A stretch of DNA of 64,000 nucleotides from Sinotaia quadrata (Eukaryota; Mollusca; Gastropoda; Architaenioglossa; Viviparidae): positions 48,753,391 to 48,817,390 of the forward strand of contig CM054179.1 in assembly GCA_028829895.1 (NCBI GenBank). The letters run 5' to 3'. The translations under genes were made by a program, and so were the position numbers. Of this stretch, positions 11,724 to 26,200 are shown one piece after another. Under the pieces are notes generated by a model that was not told the origin of the DNA, made no database searches, and saw only the letters and a list, made by a program, of their open reading frames with translations. Position 1 is the stretch's first letter. Every line of letters begins with the position of its first letter.

Positions 11724-12060
11724 CTTCAGTTCTAATAGTTCGTGACTCACCACTCTGTCTATTACTTCATCAGTTCTAGCAGTTCGTGACTCACCACTCT
11801 GTCTATTACTTCATCAGTTCTAGCAGTTCGTGACTCACCACTCTGTCTATTACTTCATCAGTTCTAGCAGTTCGTGACTCACCACTCTCTGACTGTTACT
11901 TCATCGTTTCTAATAGTTCATTACATCACCCTCTGTTGCTTCATCAGTTCTAGTAATATGTGATTCACCACTCTCTGGCTATTGTTTCATATGCTCTAGT
12001 AGCATGTGACTCAATATTCCCTGTCTATTGCTACATCAGTTCGAGTAGTAAGGCATTTGG
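11724..12060. repeat. tandem repeat, 44-bp unit, about 8 copies
   Basis: CAGTTCTAGCAGTTCGTGAC starts at 11727, 11771, 11815 and 11859, then decays to the right. Confidence 0.9.
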
Positions 12061-12124
12061 CATTGATCTTGGTCGGTGAACTATTGACCACAAGTAAGAT
12101 TCAAAATGGAGTCTCTCGTCTGTC

Positions 12125-12290
12125 TATATAAGATACTCAGTACATCTTTATAATATAGGATAGTGCATCTCTATAATAATAGGGGATACTCAATGCATTT
12201 TATAATATAGGATACTCAATGCATTTTATAATATAGGATACTCAATGCATTGTATACTATAGGATACTCAATGCATTGTATAATAGACAA
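12125..12290. repeat. tandem repeat, about 28-bp unit, upstream of the TRIM gene
   Basis: ATAGGATACTCAATGCATT recurs about five times. It ends about 65 bases before the TRIM start codon. Confidence 0.85.
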
Positions 12291-12291
12291 T

Positions 12292-12299
12292 TATAAATA
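12292..12299 (+). promoter_or_regulatory. possible TATA box (alternative: part of a 5' intron)
   Basis: TATAAATA lies 57 bases before the TRIM ATG. However, TATTCTAAAACAG at 12312-12324 also looks like a splice acceptor, so the first coding exon may instead be preceded by a non-coding 5' exon. Sequence alone does not decide. Confidence 0.25.
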
Positions 12300-12355
12300 G
12301 TATAAATTTTATATTCTAAAACAGATCCACAGAAGGAGTTGGAGGAGGGAGCAGT

Positions 12356-12502
12356 ATGGGGGAAACCCCAAACGTCCTCCGTCAACTGACGGAGGAAGTG
12401 TGCAGGTGCGGACTTTGCAAGAGCACGTGCCAGTTTCCGCGTTCTCTCCCTTGTCTGCATTCTTTCTGCAAGAGGTGTCTGGAAGATTTCATCCAAGCAG
12501 AG
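12356..12502 (+). CDS. TRIM exon 1: start codon and first six RING zinc ligands
   Basis: Encodes residues 1-49 and ends in phase 0 before a GTAGGT donor. The pattern CX2C, spacer, LPCLHSFCKRCLEDF is the classic TRIM RING core. The last CX2C pair is supplied by exon 2, 6.8 kb away, so the finger only exists after splicing. Confidence 0.93.
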
Positions 12503-15500
12503 GTAGGTAAAACAATTAATCAATCCTTTCAGCAATAAAACTCATAAACTCGACTTAAGTTCGATTGATTTCATTCGGCAATGTGATCCCGAGTCATATT
12601 AAAGATTAATTATTGAACAGGCTGCCATAAGTGATTGATTAGCTTCATTGATTTTCATTGATTTTCAGTGGCAAATACATTAGTACAAGAGACATGATCG
12701 AACACTATTAATGATATTTCCACTGTCAGTTTGTGATTAGTTTGTATCACGTGTATCTTTCAAGGCCATTTTCCAAAGGAGCAGAGAGCTCAGACATAAT
12801 CCCTGACTTGAGGGTTTTGGGTGGAACTCTTTCCGTTTGGGAAGGATTGCGCCACTCAGTCTCAACCGGTTATTTCGGGTACATTGCGTTGAGCGTAAGA
12901 AATGTTACAGCTTTTGAACAGCAACATATTGGCAGAAAAAGTCATAAGTAAAGTAAATATGCAGTAATTATCACAAGCAATTATTCTTTTCAGTTCATGT
13001 GCTATTTAACATGTTCGTTTAGTCAAGACAGCATCTGTAACTTCGGACAGATCTGGCATTAAAAAACCAAAGAAATTAGTTCAAATATATTTTTGGACAG
13101 AGTTTTAACAGAATATATGCCTGTTTACGTAAACTACACATTAAGGGGTAGTAATTAGAGAAAGTACTCTCTTGCAATGAAAGACCCAATACTTTATTAC
13201 AGTTGTTGAAATACAGTTCTGTCTTACTTGTTGTACACGAGTTACATCCGTTGAAATAAAGTACTATCTTAATTGTACACAAGTTATACCTGTTGAAATA
13301 AAATACCATTATGTATGAAAATAAAACAGGGAGCCCCCCCCCCCCCCCGACGGAGGGCAGTTAAGGGTGTGCGCCAAACTAGCGCGACTTGTTTCACCCC
13401 CTTCCGCCAGCCCACTTGCCCTCCACCTCAGACGCACCGCGAGGCTGTGGGGATCCCCCAGAAGCAGACCAAGACTGAGATATCATGAAGATGAAAGTTC
13501 TAGTGCGGCTTCTGGGGTGAGTGAGCGAAACACAAAATAAAAAGGTCAATAGTGAGATGCGTGATCCATTTGCCATCAACACCTCTTAACGACGTATAAA
13601 TTCGACGTTAATAGCAAAGGACGGACAAGGCAAGACTTCATAAATCGGAGGGTTGGTTTGATTATTTCTTACGCATTTTTTTTTTAGGGGTGTGTGTGTG
13701 TGTCCTAAACATTCAAAATTTCAGCAACTGACCGACCTAAAGCAAGACAACAAGAATAGTTACTAACAAAAAAAAACCACACTTTGTTCACGTGTTTGGA
13801 CATGAATGTGTTTTAACAAAGCTGGCCTTGTTTGCTGTCGAACGGCGGGACACATTATGTCCTGTAATCAGCAGCGTCTTGCTAGAGCGGAAACAATCAA
13901 AGCTTGCTTTGGAGCACAAGTTTTATTATTTCAGCAGTGGATTGATCCCTCCTCCCCCCCCCCCCATTTATGCCCTAGTGCTTGATTCTGTTCTTTCTTT
14001 GTTTGTTGATTTTTAAAAAGAAATTGAAGTGGAAACTCTTTCATCACTTCACTATATATGATCGCAAAAATTTTAGACTTCCGACACTGTCACGAGTTGA
14101 TTGATTCATTGATTGATTAATGGACTGGCTACTTCAATGAATGATTCTTGTTTGGTTTTTAAGAAAGATCAAAATCGCCCGCACAAGGTGGTGACAAAAC
14201 TTTATATAAGTCATTAACGTTTTTCCAAACAAAGTAATTTGACGACAGACTGAACTGCTCGCACAGCTATATTAATTATTATGTTAATCTGGGTGCAGGG
14301 TACCCGATTTTTAAATGTGTTTGACGAGACTGAAGTGATTTATTATCTCCGGTTATGCGTGCCTGTAGATGGATATGAATAATGTCACGTAATTTTGGAC
14401 AGTTAACGAGTGCACTTATATCAAATGATTCTCTGGTGTTTTGGACATTTGACTTTGATTTAAATGTGTAATATTAATTAAACTTGTAAATGAAAGTAGA
14501 CTAAAGTTCTCAACTCATGCATACTTTATGCATTTGTATTATATACATAATTTATGCATAGTATTTTGTATGTAATGCTCATTATATGTTTTTATATTCT
14601 TTCTGTTTGAAGTAGTCAGTATAAAGTAAAATGGTATATATAACGTACAAGACTCGTCATGTTGACATGTACTTTTAAGGCCGTATTGTTTGAATTAGTC
14701 AGTATAAAGTAAAATGGTATATATAACGTACAAGACTCGTCCTGCTGTCGTGTACTTTTAAGGCCGTATTGTTTGAATTAGTCAGTATAAAGTAAAATGG
14801 TATATAACGTACAAGACTCGTCATGCTGACATGTACTTTTAAGGCCGTATTGTTTGAATTAGTATAAAGTAAAATGGTATATATAACGTACGAGACTCGT
14901 CCTTCTGTCGTGTACTTTTAAAGCCGTATTGTTTGAAAGCTATACCTGCTCTTTTGCATGCCATTGCTTTGAGTCTTGAATGAGGTTTTCGTCTACGGCC
15001 AGGTCACTGAGTACAGGTCTGAACTCGAGGTTACGACTTCGTCATGGGTCAGTGAATTGCTAACATGTCTTAGTAAATATACATACAATCTGATACCACC
15101 TGCTATTTAACCTTAGCTTTGGTAAGGTATGAAATTTAACTCTAGCATATAAAGGTTTTGATAAGATCTGATACTTCACTCCATAGGTTTCCACAAGGCC
15201 TAATGACTCTGACAAGGTCTGATGGCTTTGGCAAGGTGTGATATTTAACCCGTCTAGTTACAGACACTGATAGCATCTGACGTTTTAGCCATAGTAGTTA
15301 CAGTTTTAATAATTTGAGATTAATTTTATCACTTACGGTTGATGATAAGTCCTTTTGTTTAACTCTCGCAGTTACAGAGGCTGAAAAGGTCTTATTTGAG
15401 TTTAAATGTAACACATTTTCACTATTTGATTTGGCTTGATATCAAATCCAAATGAATTACAGTGTTCGATAGTGTCTGACGCACAACTCTCGCAATTATA

Positions 15501-18500
15501 AATTTCACTAAGTTCTAGAGTTTAACTTTAGCAATTAAATGTTTCTCTAAGTTCTGACATTTATGTCTAGTAATAATACTATAAAACTCTAGCATTTATA
15601 CTATCTATCTATCCCTTAGTCTTGTCGCCCGTTGGGGCACCACTGATGACCTGACAACCAGCTTACTCCATTCCATTCTGTTCTCTGGTAAACTTACTAT
15701 ACTAGGATTCGATAAAGTCTGGTGTTTAATCCTAGCTGACTACAGAAGATGTGTTTAATCCTAGCTGACAACAGTCTTCTGTAAAAGTCTGATGCTGAGC
15801 ACAGTCTGATGTTTACCTAGCTCAGTACAGTCGTCTGTAAATATACTGTAAAAGTCTTTTGCTTACCTCTAGCTGAGCACAGTCTGATTGTTATCCCTAG
15901 CTGAGCACAGTCTGATTGTTATCCCTACTAGCTGAGTAAAGTCTTAGTTTACCCCTAGGTGAGTAAAGTCTTAGTTTACCCCTAGGTGAGTAAAGTCTTA
16001 GTTTACCCCTAGGTGAGTAAAGTCTTAGTTTACCCCTAGGTGAGTAAAGTCTTAGTTTACCCCTTGCTGAATGAAGTCTTACGTTTACTCCAAGGTGAGT
16101 ACAGTCTTCTGTAAGGTCTGATAATTATCCCTAGCTGAGTATAGTCTTCTGTAAATTCTAATGTTTACCCCTGAGTACAGTCTTCTGTAAAGTCTGGTAT
16201 TTACCCCTAGCTGAGTACAGCCTTCTGTAAAGTCTGGTGTTTACCCCTAGCTGAGTACAGCCTTCTGTAAAGTCTGACAGTCTGATATTTAGTCATGTGA
16301 ATCGCACTTACCAATAACACGTTTTGTCGGCCATTGAAAACCGCCATTGTCAATAACAATAAAATTAATGTTTACATTTTAGAGTAATAAGCACTGCCAT
16401 CTTGAACTTTAGTAACTTTTGAGTTTATTTTTACATCTCACATAGGCACTAAATTCAGTTGCTCAGTCAGCGCAGAATGATGGTTAGTCTGAATAGAAAT
16501 GTAGAACATTGCTTCGACCGACTTACAGAGTCGTGGGTTGAATAACAAATACTTTTTTTTTTTTAGCCAGAGAAAACAGTTCAGGAAAGTGGCAGTGAAT
16601 AATTCATTTGTCTCTTGACACTGACCGGGAATTTTATTCAGGTTTCGCCAGCATTGTCTCGCTACTGACACTAATTGCTTGCAAACCATTCAAGTACTGG
16701 CTTTAGTGACGAGCAAATAATTCACTCAATTCACCAGTATCTTTACTATTGATATTACGTCAAGACCCGTAAGCAACTTGTAGGATTTATACAGCTTTGT
16801 ACTGTATGTTACGAATAGCTAATGTCTATATTTGTCTTTACCGTCTACAGAGCTGTAAACGATATTACGTGCGCGCGCGCGCACACACACACACACACTT
16901 CATATTCGAGCTGATTTCAAGTCATCGATAACCGTTGATAACTGATATGGCATTGAATTCTTTTGTCTTTGAGTTGTGATAAACTGCGACCGTTGTAGCA
17001 CCCGATGGTCAGAAATAGATGTAGATGTTATTAGTTACTTAATAATATGTTGTTGTTTGGCAGAATGAACAGTGCGTCAGTAGTATGTGCATATAAAGGA
17101 TAAATGGATATGCCAAAACCGTTATAAATCACTGCGAAGTGTGTGACGGGAAACCACTTAATCACCCTGGCCATGCCAGAGAGATTGATAATGAGCGAGG
17201 CTAGTGATTGCTCCGCCAGAGGACAATAGGTAATGGTCTCGTTGATATACGGTTCGAGGTCATTCTAGTACACTCTCTATAATAGCAGCATTGTTTCTTA
17301 TACTTGTAACTTGAAATACAAGAAGCAAACGGAGACTCAGACAAACAGAAAGGGAGACAGACTTAAGAGAAAGCGAGAGACAGACAAACGAAAGATATAG
17401 CGACAGAAAGACAGACAGAAAATTAGTAAGTGGATTTTAATGGGAGTGGGGAGAGGGGGAGGGATGGTTACGGCTAACGCCGAGTTTTTCTTTTTCAGAC
17501 CTCAGAAAAGGAGAAGAGAAACGTAGACAGACAGATCAGAAAGAGATGGAGACAGACAAACATAAAGAGACAGACGGATCAGCAGAAACATTAAGGAAGA
17601 TCAAAAGTAAAGATAGACAGACAAACAATAAGAAAGGGGATGAGACAGGCAGAGAGCGGTTATACAGAGATAGGCATACAGAGCCAGACAGGCTTATACA
17701 GAGGCATACAGAGCCAGACAGGCTTATACAGAGAGAGGCATACAGAGCCAGACAGGCTTATACAGAGAGAGGCATACAGAGCCAGACAGGCTTATACAGA
17801 GAGAGGCATACAGTGCCAGACAGGCTTATACAGAGAGAGGCATACAGAGCCAGACAGGCTTATACAGAGGCATACAGAGCCAGACAGGCTTATACAGAGA
17901 GAGGCATACAGAGCCAGACAGGCTTATACAGAGATAGTCATACAGAGCCAGACAGGCATACAGAGCCAGACAGGCTTATACAGAGATAGGCATACAGAGC
18001 CAGACAGGCTTATACAGAGATAGGCATACAGAGCCAGACAGGCTTATACAGAGATAGGCATACAGAGCCAGACAGGCTTATACAGAGAGAGGGGAATACA
18101 GAAAATAAATTGGAAGACAGCAAGACAGAAAATAGGAAGATAGGCAAAAAGAGAGAAAAAATGAAAGACAGAGACAGAGAGACTGACACAACACTCAGAT
18201 ATAGATTCCTACAATTACTAGGAACATAACTACTATGCAATAAACTGAAAGATTAAAAACAGAACTTAAAAGAAGAACTTTTCAGTCTTTCTTATAGGAA
18301 TAAGTCAAATTCTTCACACACCTGCTCATTTATGAGATTATCGTAACCTACTCTGCCTTTAATATTGAGGACAGTGAACAAACATTATGTGGTCTTAATA
18401 TTGGCCTTCTCAGTAGTTTGTAAATCCTGTTAGGACACTTGTTGGAAATACTTCGATTGTCAGACTAATAATGCAAACTTATCTCCTCTTTCTCTCTCGC

Positions 18501-20180
18501 TAACATACACACGCACGCACATACGTAATTTATTAATATAACAATAACTCACTTCGTGGTTAGCTAACAAACGAGCGGCTACGGGTCAATATTGGAGAAA
18601 CTATATATATGTAAGATCGAGAACCAGTCCTCCTTTTTACGCAAGGACTTTCCTTGTCTCTTGATTGTTTTTCTTTCACCCTAACCCACTCCATCAGTGC
18701 GGACAGTGAAATCTCTATAAGCATGGTCTAAGACTCTAAGTAGTAATATTTCACAACCACCACCATGAACATACCCGAGAACTTGAAATGGCCGGACTCT
18801 AAAAGCAATCGCGATCACTCATTTTAACAATAAAAGCGCCCGCAATAAAATCCGTGCGCCAGCCACCAACAGTAATGACAAGGTAACGAGCCTACACCGA
18901 GGGCTTGAACAGTGCTTTGCGTAGATATCAAAGCCGGGAAACCAAGCGATTGTTATGCGAGCAGCTTACGATTACTTTCTTATGTTGATTTAATCGCTGT
19001 GCGTCTTTGAAATTGACCCCGGCCCTTCTTGCGTCAACGTTTGGTTTACATCACCACCCCACCAAAAACAAAAAAATAAAAAAAAAAAATAAAAAACCAA
19101 CCCAAACAAACAAACAAAAAAATCAACCAACCAAACAAAAAAATTAACCAACCAACCAAACAAAACATTGGCCTGGTTATACTGGAATGTCAAGCTGATC
19201 ACTGCTGAAACTATCGTCTATAAATAGTTCAAATGTACTGAATCAGTAAGGCCTTCTGACTTTGAATATTGGATTATGCTTGTGTATTACGTTCAAGGCC
19301 ACATTTTCCTTGCAGGTAAAAGAAAGTGGCAAGAACTTCTTCATGTGCCCAAGATGTCGGCAAAGAACGGACCTCCCAAAGAACACTCGTGTCTTCGGCA
19401 GGTATGCCGACGCTTTCCAAGAAGACACTTTCGTCTCGAAACTGAGTGAAGTCATCAAAGCCTACAGCGAAAATAAGTCGTGTGACCTGTGCAGCAGACG
19501 CGGGGTTGCTGCCGCTGCTCTGAGCTGGTGCTTGGAGTGTTCAGACGCTGTGTGCGAGGCGTGTACCAGCGTTCACCTCCACGGTCCGTCAACCGCCGAT
19601 CATGTCGTCGTTTCAATCTCGGAAATGCAAAAACTGTCGCTGGAAAACGTCATGAAAAGAAAACGAGAAGTGCCGTGTGCAAGACACAACGGGGACGCGG
19701 TCAAGCTTTACTGCGTGGACTGCAAAGAGCCGGCCTGCGTTCAGTGCGTCGCTGTCAACCACCGAAAATGTGACAACTGCGTCACCGTCGCCGACGCGAT
19801 CTCGGCAAACGAACAAGACATGGCTGAAATTCTTATCCGGTTGCAGTCCATGCCAAGCGAAGATCTGCTAAACAATGGATTCGGTGATGCAGGAGAGGTG
19901 TTGGAAGAAACTGTGCGGAGCTCAAGGGAGCGAATTCGCGCCGTTTCGGCCGATCTGAGAAAGCGCATTGAAGAGAGCGAAGAGAGCTTGCTACAGAAGC
20001 TGGACGATATCCACACCATGTTGAGGCAAAAGATGCAAGGGAAAAGCGGACCAGCAAAGGACCACACCAAAACACTACGAGCGGCCAATGAGCGCATGCA
20101 GTATTTGTTGAAGTACGGCAGTGATGTAGAAATATTGCAGGTACTGAATTACCTCTTGAATCTATCCATCTATCTATCTG

Positions 20181-20253
<73 letters not shown>

Positions 20254-23200
20254 ACCTTGCGATCCATATGAACACTGATCTATCAATCTATCCCTCTGTC
20301 TATTTACTTTTCTATAGATTGATTTATGTGTATATCTATCACTAAAGTCTTGGAAGCGGGAACAGTTCATATTTATCCCAATCTGAATAGCTGAGTTGCC
20401 TCAGAGGGAAAAATGTCATAGCACGATTCTCGTTAACGTTTTTATAGATTCCTAAACATGCAATATCAGCCTTTTGTTACAAAGACAACAATTTGCAATT
20501 AAATGTTTAATTACCACTCTCAATTACTTCTTGGTAGCAACATAGCACTATAAAACTCTTAAATGTGAAAGAGTAAAATAATATTAAACAATGCCAGTAA
20601 TAAAATATACACAATTCAGGAGTGTCGACTATAAAACACATCAGTTTCCACCCCACCCCCACTCCCCTCCCGGCACAGAACCATTGAATGTCTCTGCAAA
20701 GATTCCTCTGCAGACATTCACAAGAGAGGACACGTTTTCTTGAAGGTCGAACTGAGTTGAGATTTTTTTTTTTTAATAAAGACTACCCTTTTTAACAGCT
20801 TACACGCTACTTATGGTATACATACAGTTTCTCAGAAATACACATTTCACATCGCACAGCATACGCGTCACATTTCTTATAAAATACACTTCACATTTCT
20901 AAATCTTCACTGCACACGTTTCACAAACGTGTGAAAACTCTTAACATTTCTCACAGTATACCCTTCACATTTCTTACTGTATGCAAAATTGTCACAGCAG
21001 ACACTGCACATTTCTCACAACATACACTACATCCCACAGCACACACTGCAAAATCATCGCAGCATACTCTGTACTTTTCTCACAATATATACTATATTTT
21101 TATTATAGTACAGTGTTTATATACTACACTTTTCCCCACATAATACACTGCACATTTCTTAGAGTATACACTGCATATTTCTCACAAAATGCACTGCACT
21201 TTTCTTACAATATATACTGCACTTTTCTCAAAGTTGACACTGCAAAATTTCGCATTGCACATTCTGCTCATTTCTTACATGATACACCGCATATCCTCAC
21301 AATACACACAGCACATTTCTCATAACATACACTGCAAAATACTCTTACCATACACTATACATTTCTCACAGGATACACTGCAAAATCCAATTAGCATACA
21401 CTGTACTTTTTCTCAGTTAAAAATGCACAGTGATCAAAGAGCCGATATTATTACGCACTTTAATAATGTGATTTCTTTTTTGTCTTTTTCATTTCTTCTG
21501 CATCTCTCTCACTTTCTCTCTCTTTTTTTCTTTACCCCTCCCTCCCTCCAGGTGTACGATTCCATTAAAGACGCCATGGGCAAGCTGGAAAAGTCCGGTC
21601 CTGACAGCGGCGCGCAGGACATCGAAGAGGAAGAGGAGCTGATGTTCAGGGTCAACTTCATGCCAGACGATTGTGTCAAAGTCTTCCAGCGAGATTACCA
21701 GACTCTGGGACACATTCAGGTACAACTCCACAGAGCATGATTATCAAATTCGAATCGCGAACATCGCTGGGGTCGCAAGCTAATTACAAACATTAATGAC
21801 AGATTGTATATATTGTTTAGTTTTAATTATTATTTATCAAGGACAACAGTGTTCAATGTGTACTTTATGTTATCCTTTACTGACATCTACCTGTTTTATT
21901 TATTTTTGATTCATTTCACCCGCTTATGCCATCTATTTCACTTTTGCTTAATTGTCATCTGTAAAGATTTCTGCTTTGTTTCACTATTTATAAAATGACA
22001 CTCTTTAGAGCTAGTTCACCTTTTGTTGTCAACTCCCTGTGCTGAAGTTCAGTCTATGGCTCTATGCTGTCAAGTCCTGTGCTGAAGTTCAGTCTATGGC
22101 TCTATGCTGTCAAGTCCTGTGCTGAAGTTCAGTCCATGCTGTCAAGTCTCTGTGCTATAGTTCGTTCTTCGCTATATCCAGTCTTTAGTTTCTGTCAACT
22201 GTCAACTATGCTGTAGTTCTCTATTGGCTGTTAGCCACCTGTATTCTAATTTACTCCTTGCTGTTTACATCCTGCACTCTATTTTACTCCTTGCTATCAA
22301 CATTCTATGGTCTATTTAACTCCTTGCTATCAACATTCTATGGTCTATTTCATTCCTTGCTATCAATATTCTATCGTCTATTTCACTCCTTGATGTTAAC
22401 ATCCTGTGCTCTATTTCACATATTGCTGTTATCATCCTGCGCCCTATTTCACTTATTACTGTTAACATCATGCGCCCTATTTCACTCTTTTAGGTAGAAG
22501 ATTGTAACTCAGACGATGGTCTGTCTTCATGGGGCGTCACTTGCACATCACGTGACGAAATTATCGTCGTTGACTGTCGAAATAAACGAGTGCAGAAGTT
22601 TACCAGCAATGGAGATCTGATCGATCACATCCAGGTAACAGGATTAAGCAAAAGATTACGGAACTATTCCATTATGTCGATAACAGGATTAAACAGAAAA
22701 ATTATTTCATTATTCCATTATGTCATTAACAATATTAAACAAAGATTAGGTCATTATTTACTTATGCCTATAACAAAATTATACACAAAGATTAGGTCAT
22801 TATTTCATTATGTTGATGACAAGAGTTAAACAAAAAGACTAGGCATTGACATTAACAAGACTAAACAAAGATTTAAATATGTTGATGACCGTTAATCAGA
22901 AAGATTAGGACATTATTCAATTATATTGTTAACAGGATTAAACAAAAAGATTAGGTCTTTATACCATTTATGTTGATGATAGATAAACAGAAAAAATAGG
23001 CCATTATTTCTGTGGCAGAGTAAATTTACTTACACTATTTCTAGATTTAATTGTTATATAAATTGTCAAAGTGGCCTGCCCTTGGGTAATCCTTATGATT
23101 GCATTTTTTTAAGTGTCAAAGTTGGAAGTAAACAACTCAGTTGGAGAATAGGCTAGAAATTGCTAATGCAATCCAAACCAGTTCCAACTGGATGAGTAGT

Positions 23201-26200
23201 TTTTCTGACTAATAGTCTCACACTTGTTCATAACGACGTCAACCAATTGGGATGGATGGAAAGTTTCTTTGTTGAAGTTCTCTATTCTAATCACTTTGAA
23301 TTTGAACATAACTTGAGCCGGTCATAAAGGTGATCGTTTGCTTATGGTAAGTCAACTGACTGATAAAGGAAGAATGGACTTAGAGTATTCCATACATGTT
23401 TGCTATTGATCTATGTCTTCTATGATTTGAATTGGAGAATGCTCTTGTAATTGAACCATTATTTCTATGTTCATTAATATGACTACATTGTACATTATAC
23501 TTGTGAATTTTGATTGATGCAATATTTCTTTTGTTGTGTATGTATGTTGCAGAATTTGTGTTGAGAATGTTTGTAAGAAAGATAGGAGTTTAGAGATGAA
23601 ATATGCCTGAAATTTAGTGCTGCCTTAATTTGACTTTTGCAGAGAAAGCATGCCCTTTTCTTTTGTCACGACCTGCTACAGTAGCTACTGTACTCTGCTT
23701 CGTCAAGTCTGTGTGTGAATCCAGCATTGTTGTCAACTGTCAGTAGAGCCTGTTGCTGCAAGTTGATTCCTGTGAATTCCGTTTGATATCCAGTTTGGCG
23801 GAAATTTGTGGCATGAGTTTGGTTTCAAGAATTCACGAAGATTATATTGAATGTTCCTCTTGGTGTTTTGAGTAAATGTGCATGGAAAATCAAGAACTTT
23901 CTTCCTGATGTGCTTGATAGCACATCTGAAATTCAGGACAGTTCTCAATGGTGTGCTTGGAGAGTGCGTCAAAGATTCTGGAACAGTTGTGTAACGTGCC
24001 CCTAGAAAGGACACGTAGGGCCTCACCTAAATGAGAGAGACAGTGACTGCTGCAACTGCGTGATTGCGAACACATGCTGCTACAGCCGCCATCTTTGAAA
24101 AGCGTATATGAATTGACCTTCATTATTTCTCTGAAACTCTACTCTCATTTTCGTGATATCCATGAACTTGATTATGAATTTATGTTAATTGACTGCTAAT
24201 ATCTATGCTAGGATAAAATGAATGATTGTCCAATGTTAATGAACATTGTTGTGAAGTGATGTAAATGTCAATGCTCTTTGATTCTTATTCATATGTTATA
24301 TACTTGATTGGGGGTGGGGGGGTGATTTAATAAATTTATTGACCTTATTTAAACATATTGATAAGCATATTTTGGAAAGACTGGGTGGATGGGGACTTGC
24401 TAAAAGTCGGATTTGTCTTCTCCTTTAGTAAGAAGTTTTGCACCTAAGGAAATATTGTGTGACAGTCATATTTGTCTTTAATGTTGTGGAAGAGAGAAAA
24501 CGTTTACAGCACCCGCGTGTGGAAGTAAGACAGACGAGTGGTGTCTTCTGGAGAATTATTAATAACATAAATTAAGATTCTGATCACATGTAATTAGTTA
24601 TGGACGATTACTAATCATAACCAATAACTGGGGTGTCGTTGTGTCACACGTGCTAACATTAGAGTATTATTTATGGTCTTGTATTTGTTTTGCATTGATT
24701 AAACCATATACTTACAAACCCCTGAAAATATTAGCAAGCGTTTTATTTTTAGATTTCGGAGGAACCTCGTGATGTCACTTCCTGTGGTGAAGACGATGTA
24801 GCTATCACAGTCATGAAAAAGCAAATATTTGTCGTCACCGTTACTGGTAAATTATACTATATATTGTTGGTTACACAAAGAGACAGACACATACACAGAC
24901 ACGCGCTATCATATGCTACTGGCAAAATTATTCTTTAAGAGATTACCACTCACATTTGTGTTCCTGTCGTACAGCTTAAATACTTACTTAACTGCATGAC
25001 ATTTAATTACACGAAACAATTCTGTTAGTAATAATGAAGACACCGCTTTAACAAATTATTCCTTACTTCGATCACCTAGGCAACATGACTCTAAAGCGAC
25101 GCATTAAGACGGAAAAGCAGTACGACGCTATTTCTTTTTCCACCTTCGCTGGCAAGCAATTTCTCGTGTCCTGCCTGCAAGACACTTCAGTCGACGTCAT
25201 CACCCTATCAGGCAACGTGTTAAAGTCCTTTAATGTGGACTCCACCGGGAACGCCATCTTCCTGGACCCGCGCTACGTCACTTTCTCCAAAGAAGGCAAC
25301 TACGTCATCACTGACGTCGCATCCAATGCTGTCAAGTGCATTTCTCCCGACGGAGTGCTGGTGTTTTCCTATCAACCGAGCGGTGCGCACGTGCTGAGGA
25401 AACCCCAGGGTCTCTGCATGGACAACGTGGGGAACGTCTTCATCGCAGACTACGGCAACAGTCGAGTCCAGCTTGTCACTAACGAAGGGGCATTTCAGAG
25501 GTCAGGGGGAAAAAAGATCCGAAAATTAGAATTGAAACACTTATTTAGGGTAATTTATTTAATTTAATTTATTGTACAGTTCAAAAAGGAGAAAGAGATG
25601 TACACTTAACATATTTTTCACCACAGGATTTTCACTGTTTACTGACCGAAGAAATTATATTGTCATGTATACACAGCTAATGCGTAATATATAATTCACA
25701 AAACTGAATAATTTGTTCTGACGAATTAAAAAGTAATAATTTAAAAATGAAATTGCAATGAGGAATAAGTGTAGTTCAACACACAGGCTATAATTTCATT
25801 ACGTCAGAGGGCTTGAAGAGTTAAACTAATGTCGTTTTCCCTACTGTACCATACTTTGCATTGTCTTTGAACACGTTCATGTCCTGTTGTATCATGTATT
25901 GCATTGTCTTTGAACACGTTCATGTCCTGTTGTATCATGTATTGCATTGTCTTGAAACAGGTTCGTGCTTGCGCGAGAGAGTGGGATTCACCGTCCAGTC
26001 GCTATCCACATGACCAGCACTAACAAGTTGATCGTGGTACAGAGCGATGGCATTGTCAAGGTAACAGGAGAAAAAAGAAAACGAGGAGAGCGAGAGCCTG
26101 AGACGGAGGGGGGGGGTAAAAAAGAGGAGGGAGAAAGGAGGTGAAGAAGAGATAAGTATGGAGACAGAGAAGATAGTGATGTAGGAAAGAACTAGAGAGA

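Noticed and set aside
17546..18023. Basic, repetitive 'protein' frames
   Set aside because: Direct translation of the 34-bp tandem array inside TRIM intron 1.
4173..18095. CRISPR-like regular repeats
   Set aside because: Repeats are contiguous without unique spacers, in a eukaryotic context.
20141..20278. Extension of TRIM exon 2 into Ser/Ile/Tyr repeats
   Set aside because: This is read-through into a CTAT microsatellite; the GT donor at 20141 joins exon 3 in frame.
23010..24650. 1.6-kb repeat as a solo LTR
   Set aside because: No convincing TG...CA ends shared by both copies and no target duplication seen.
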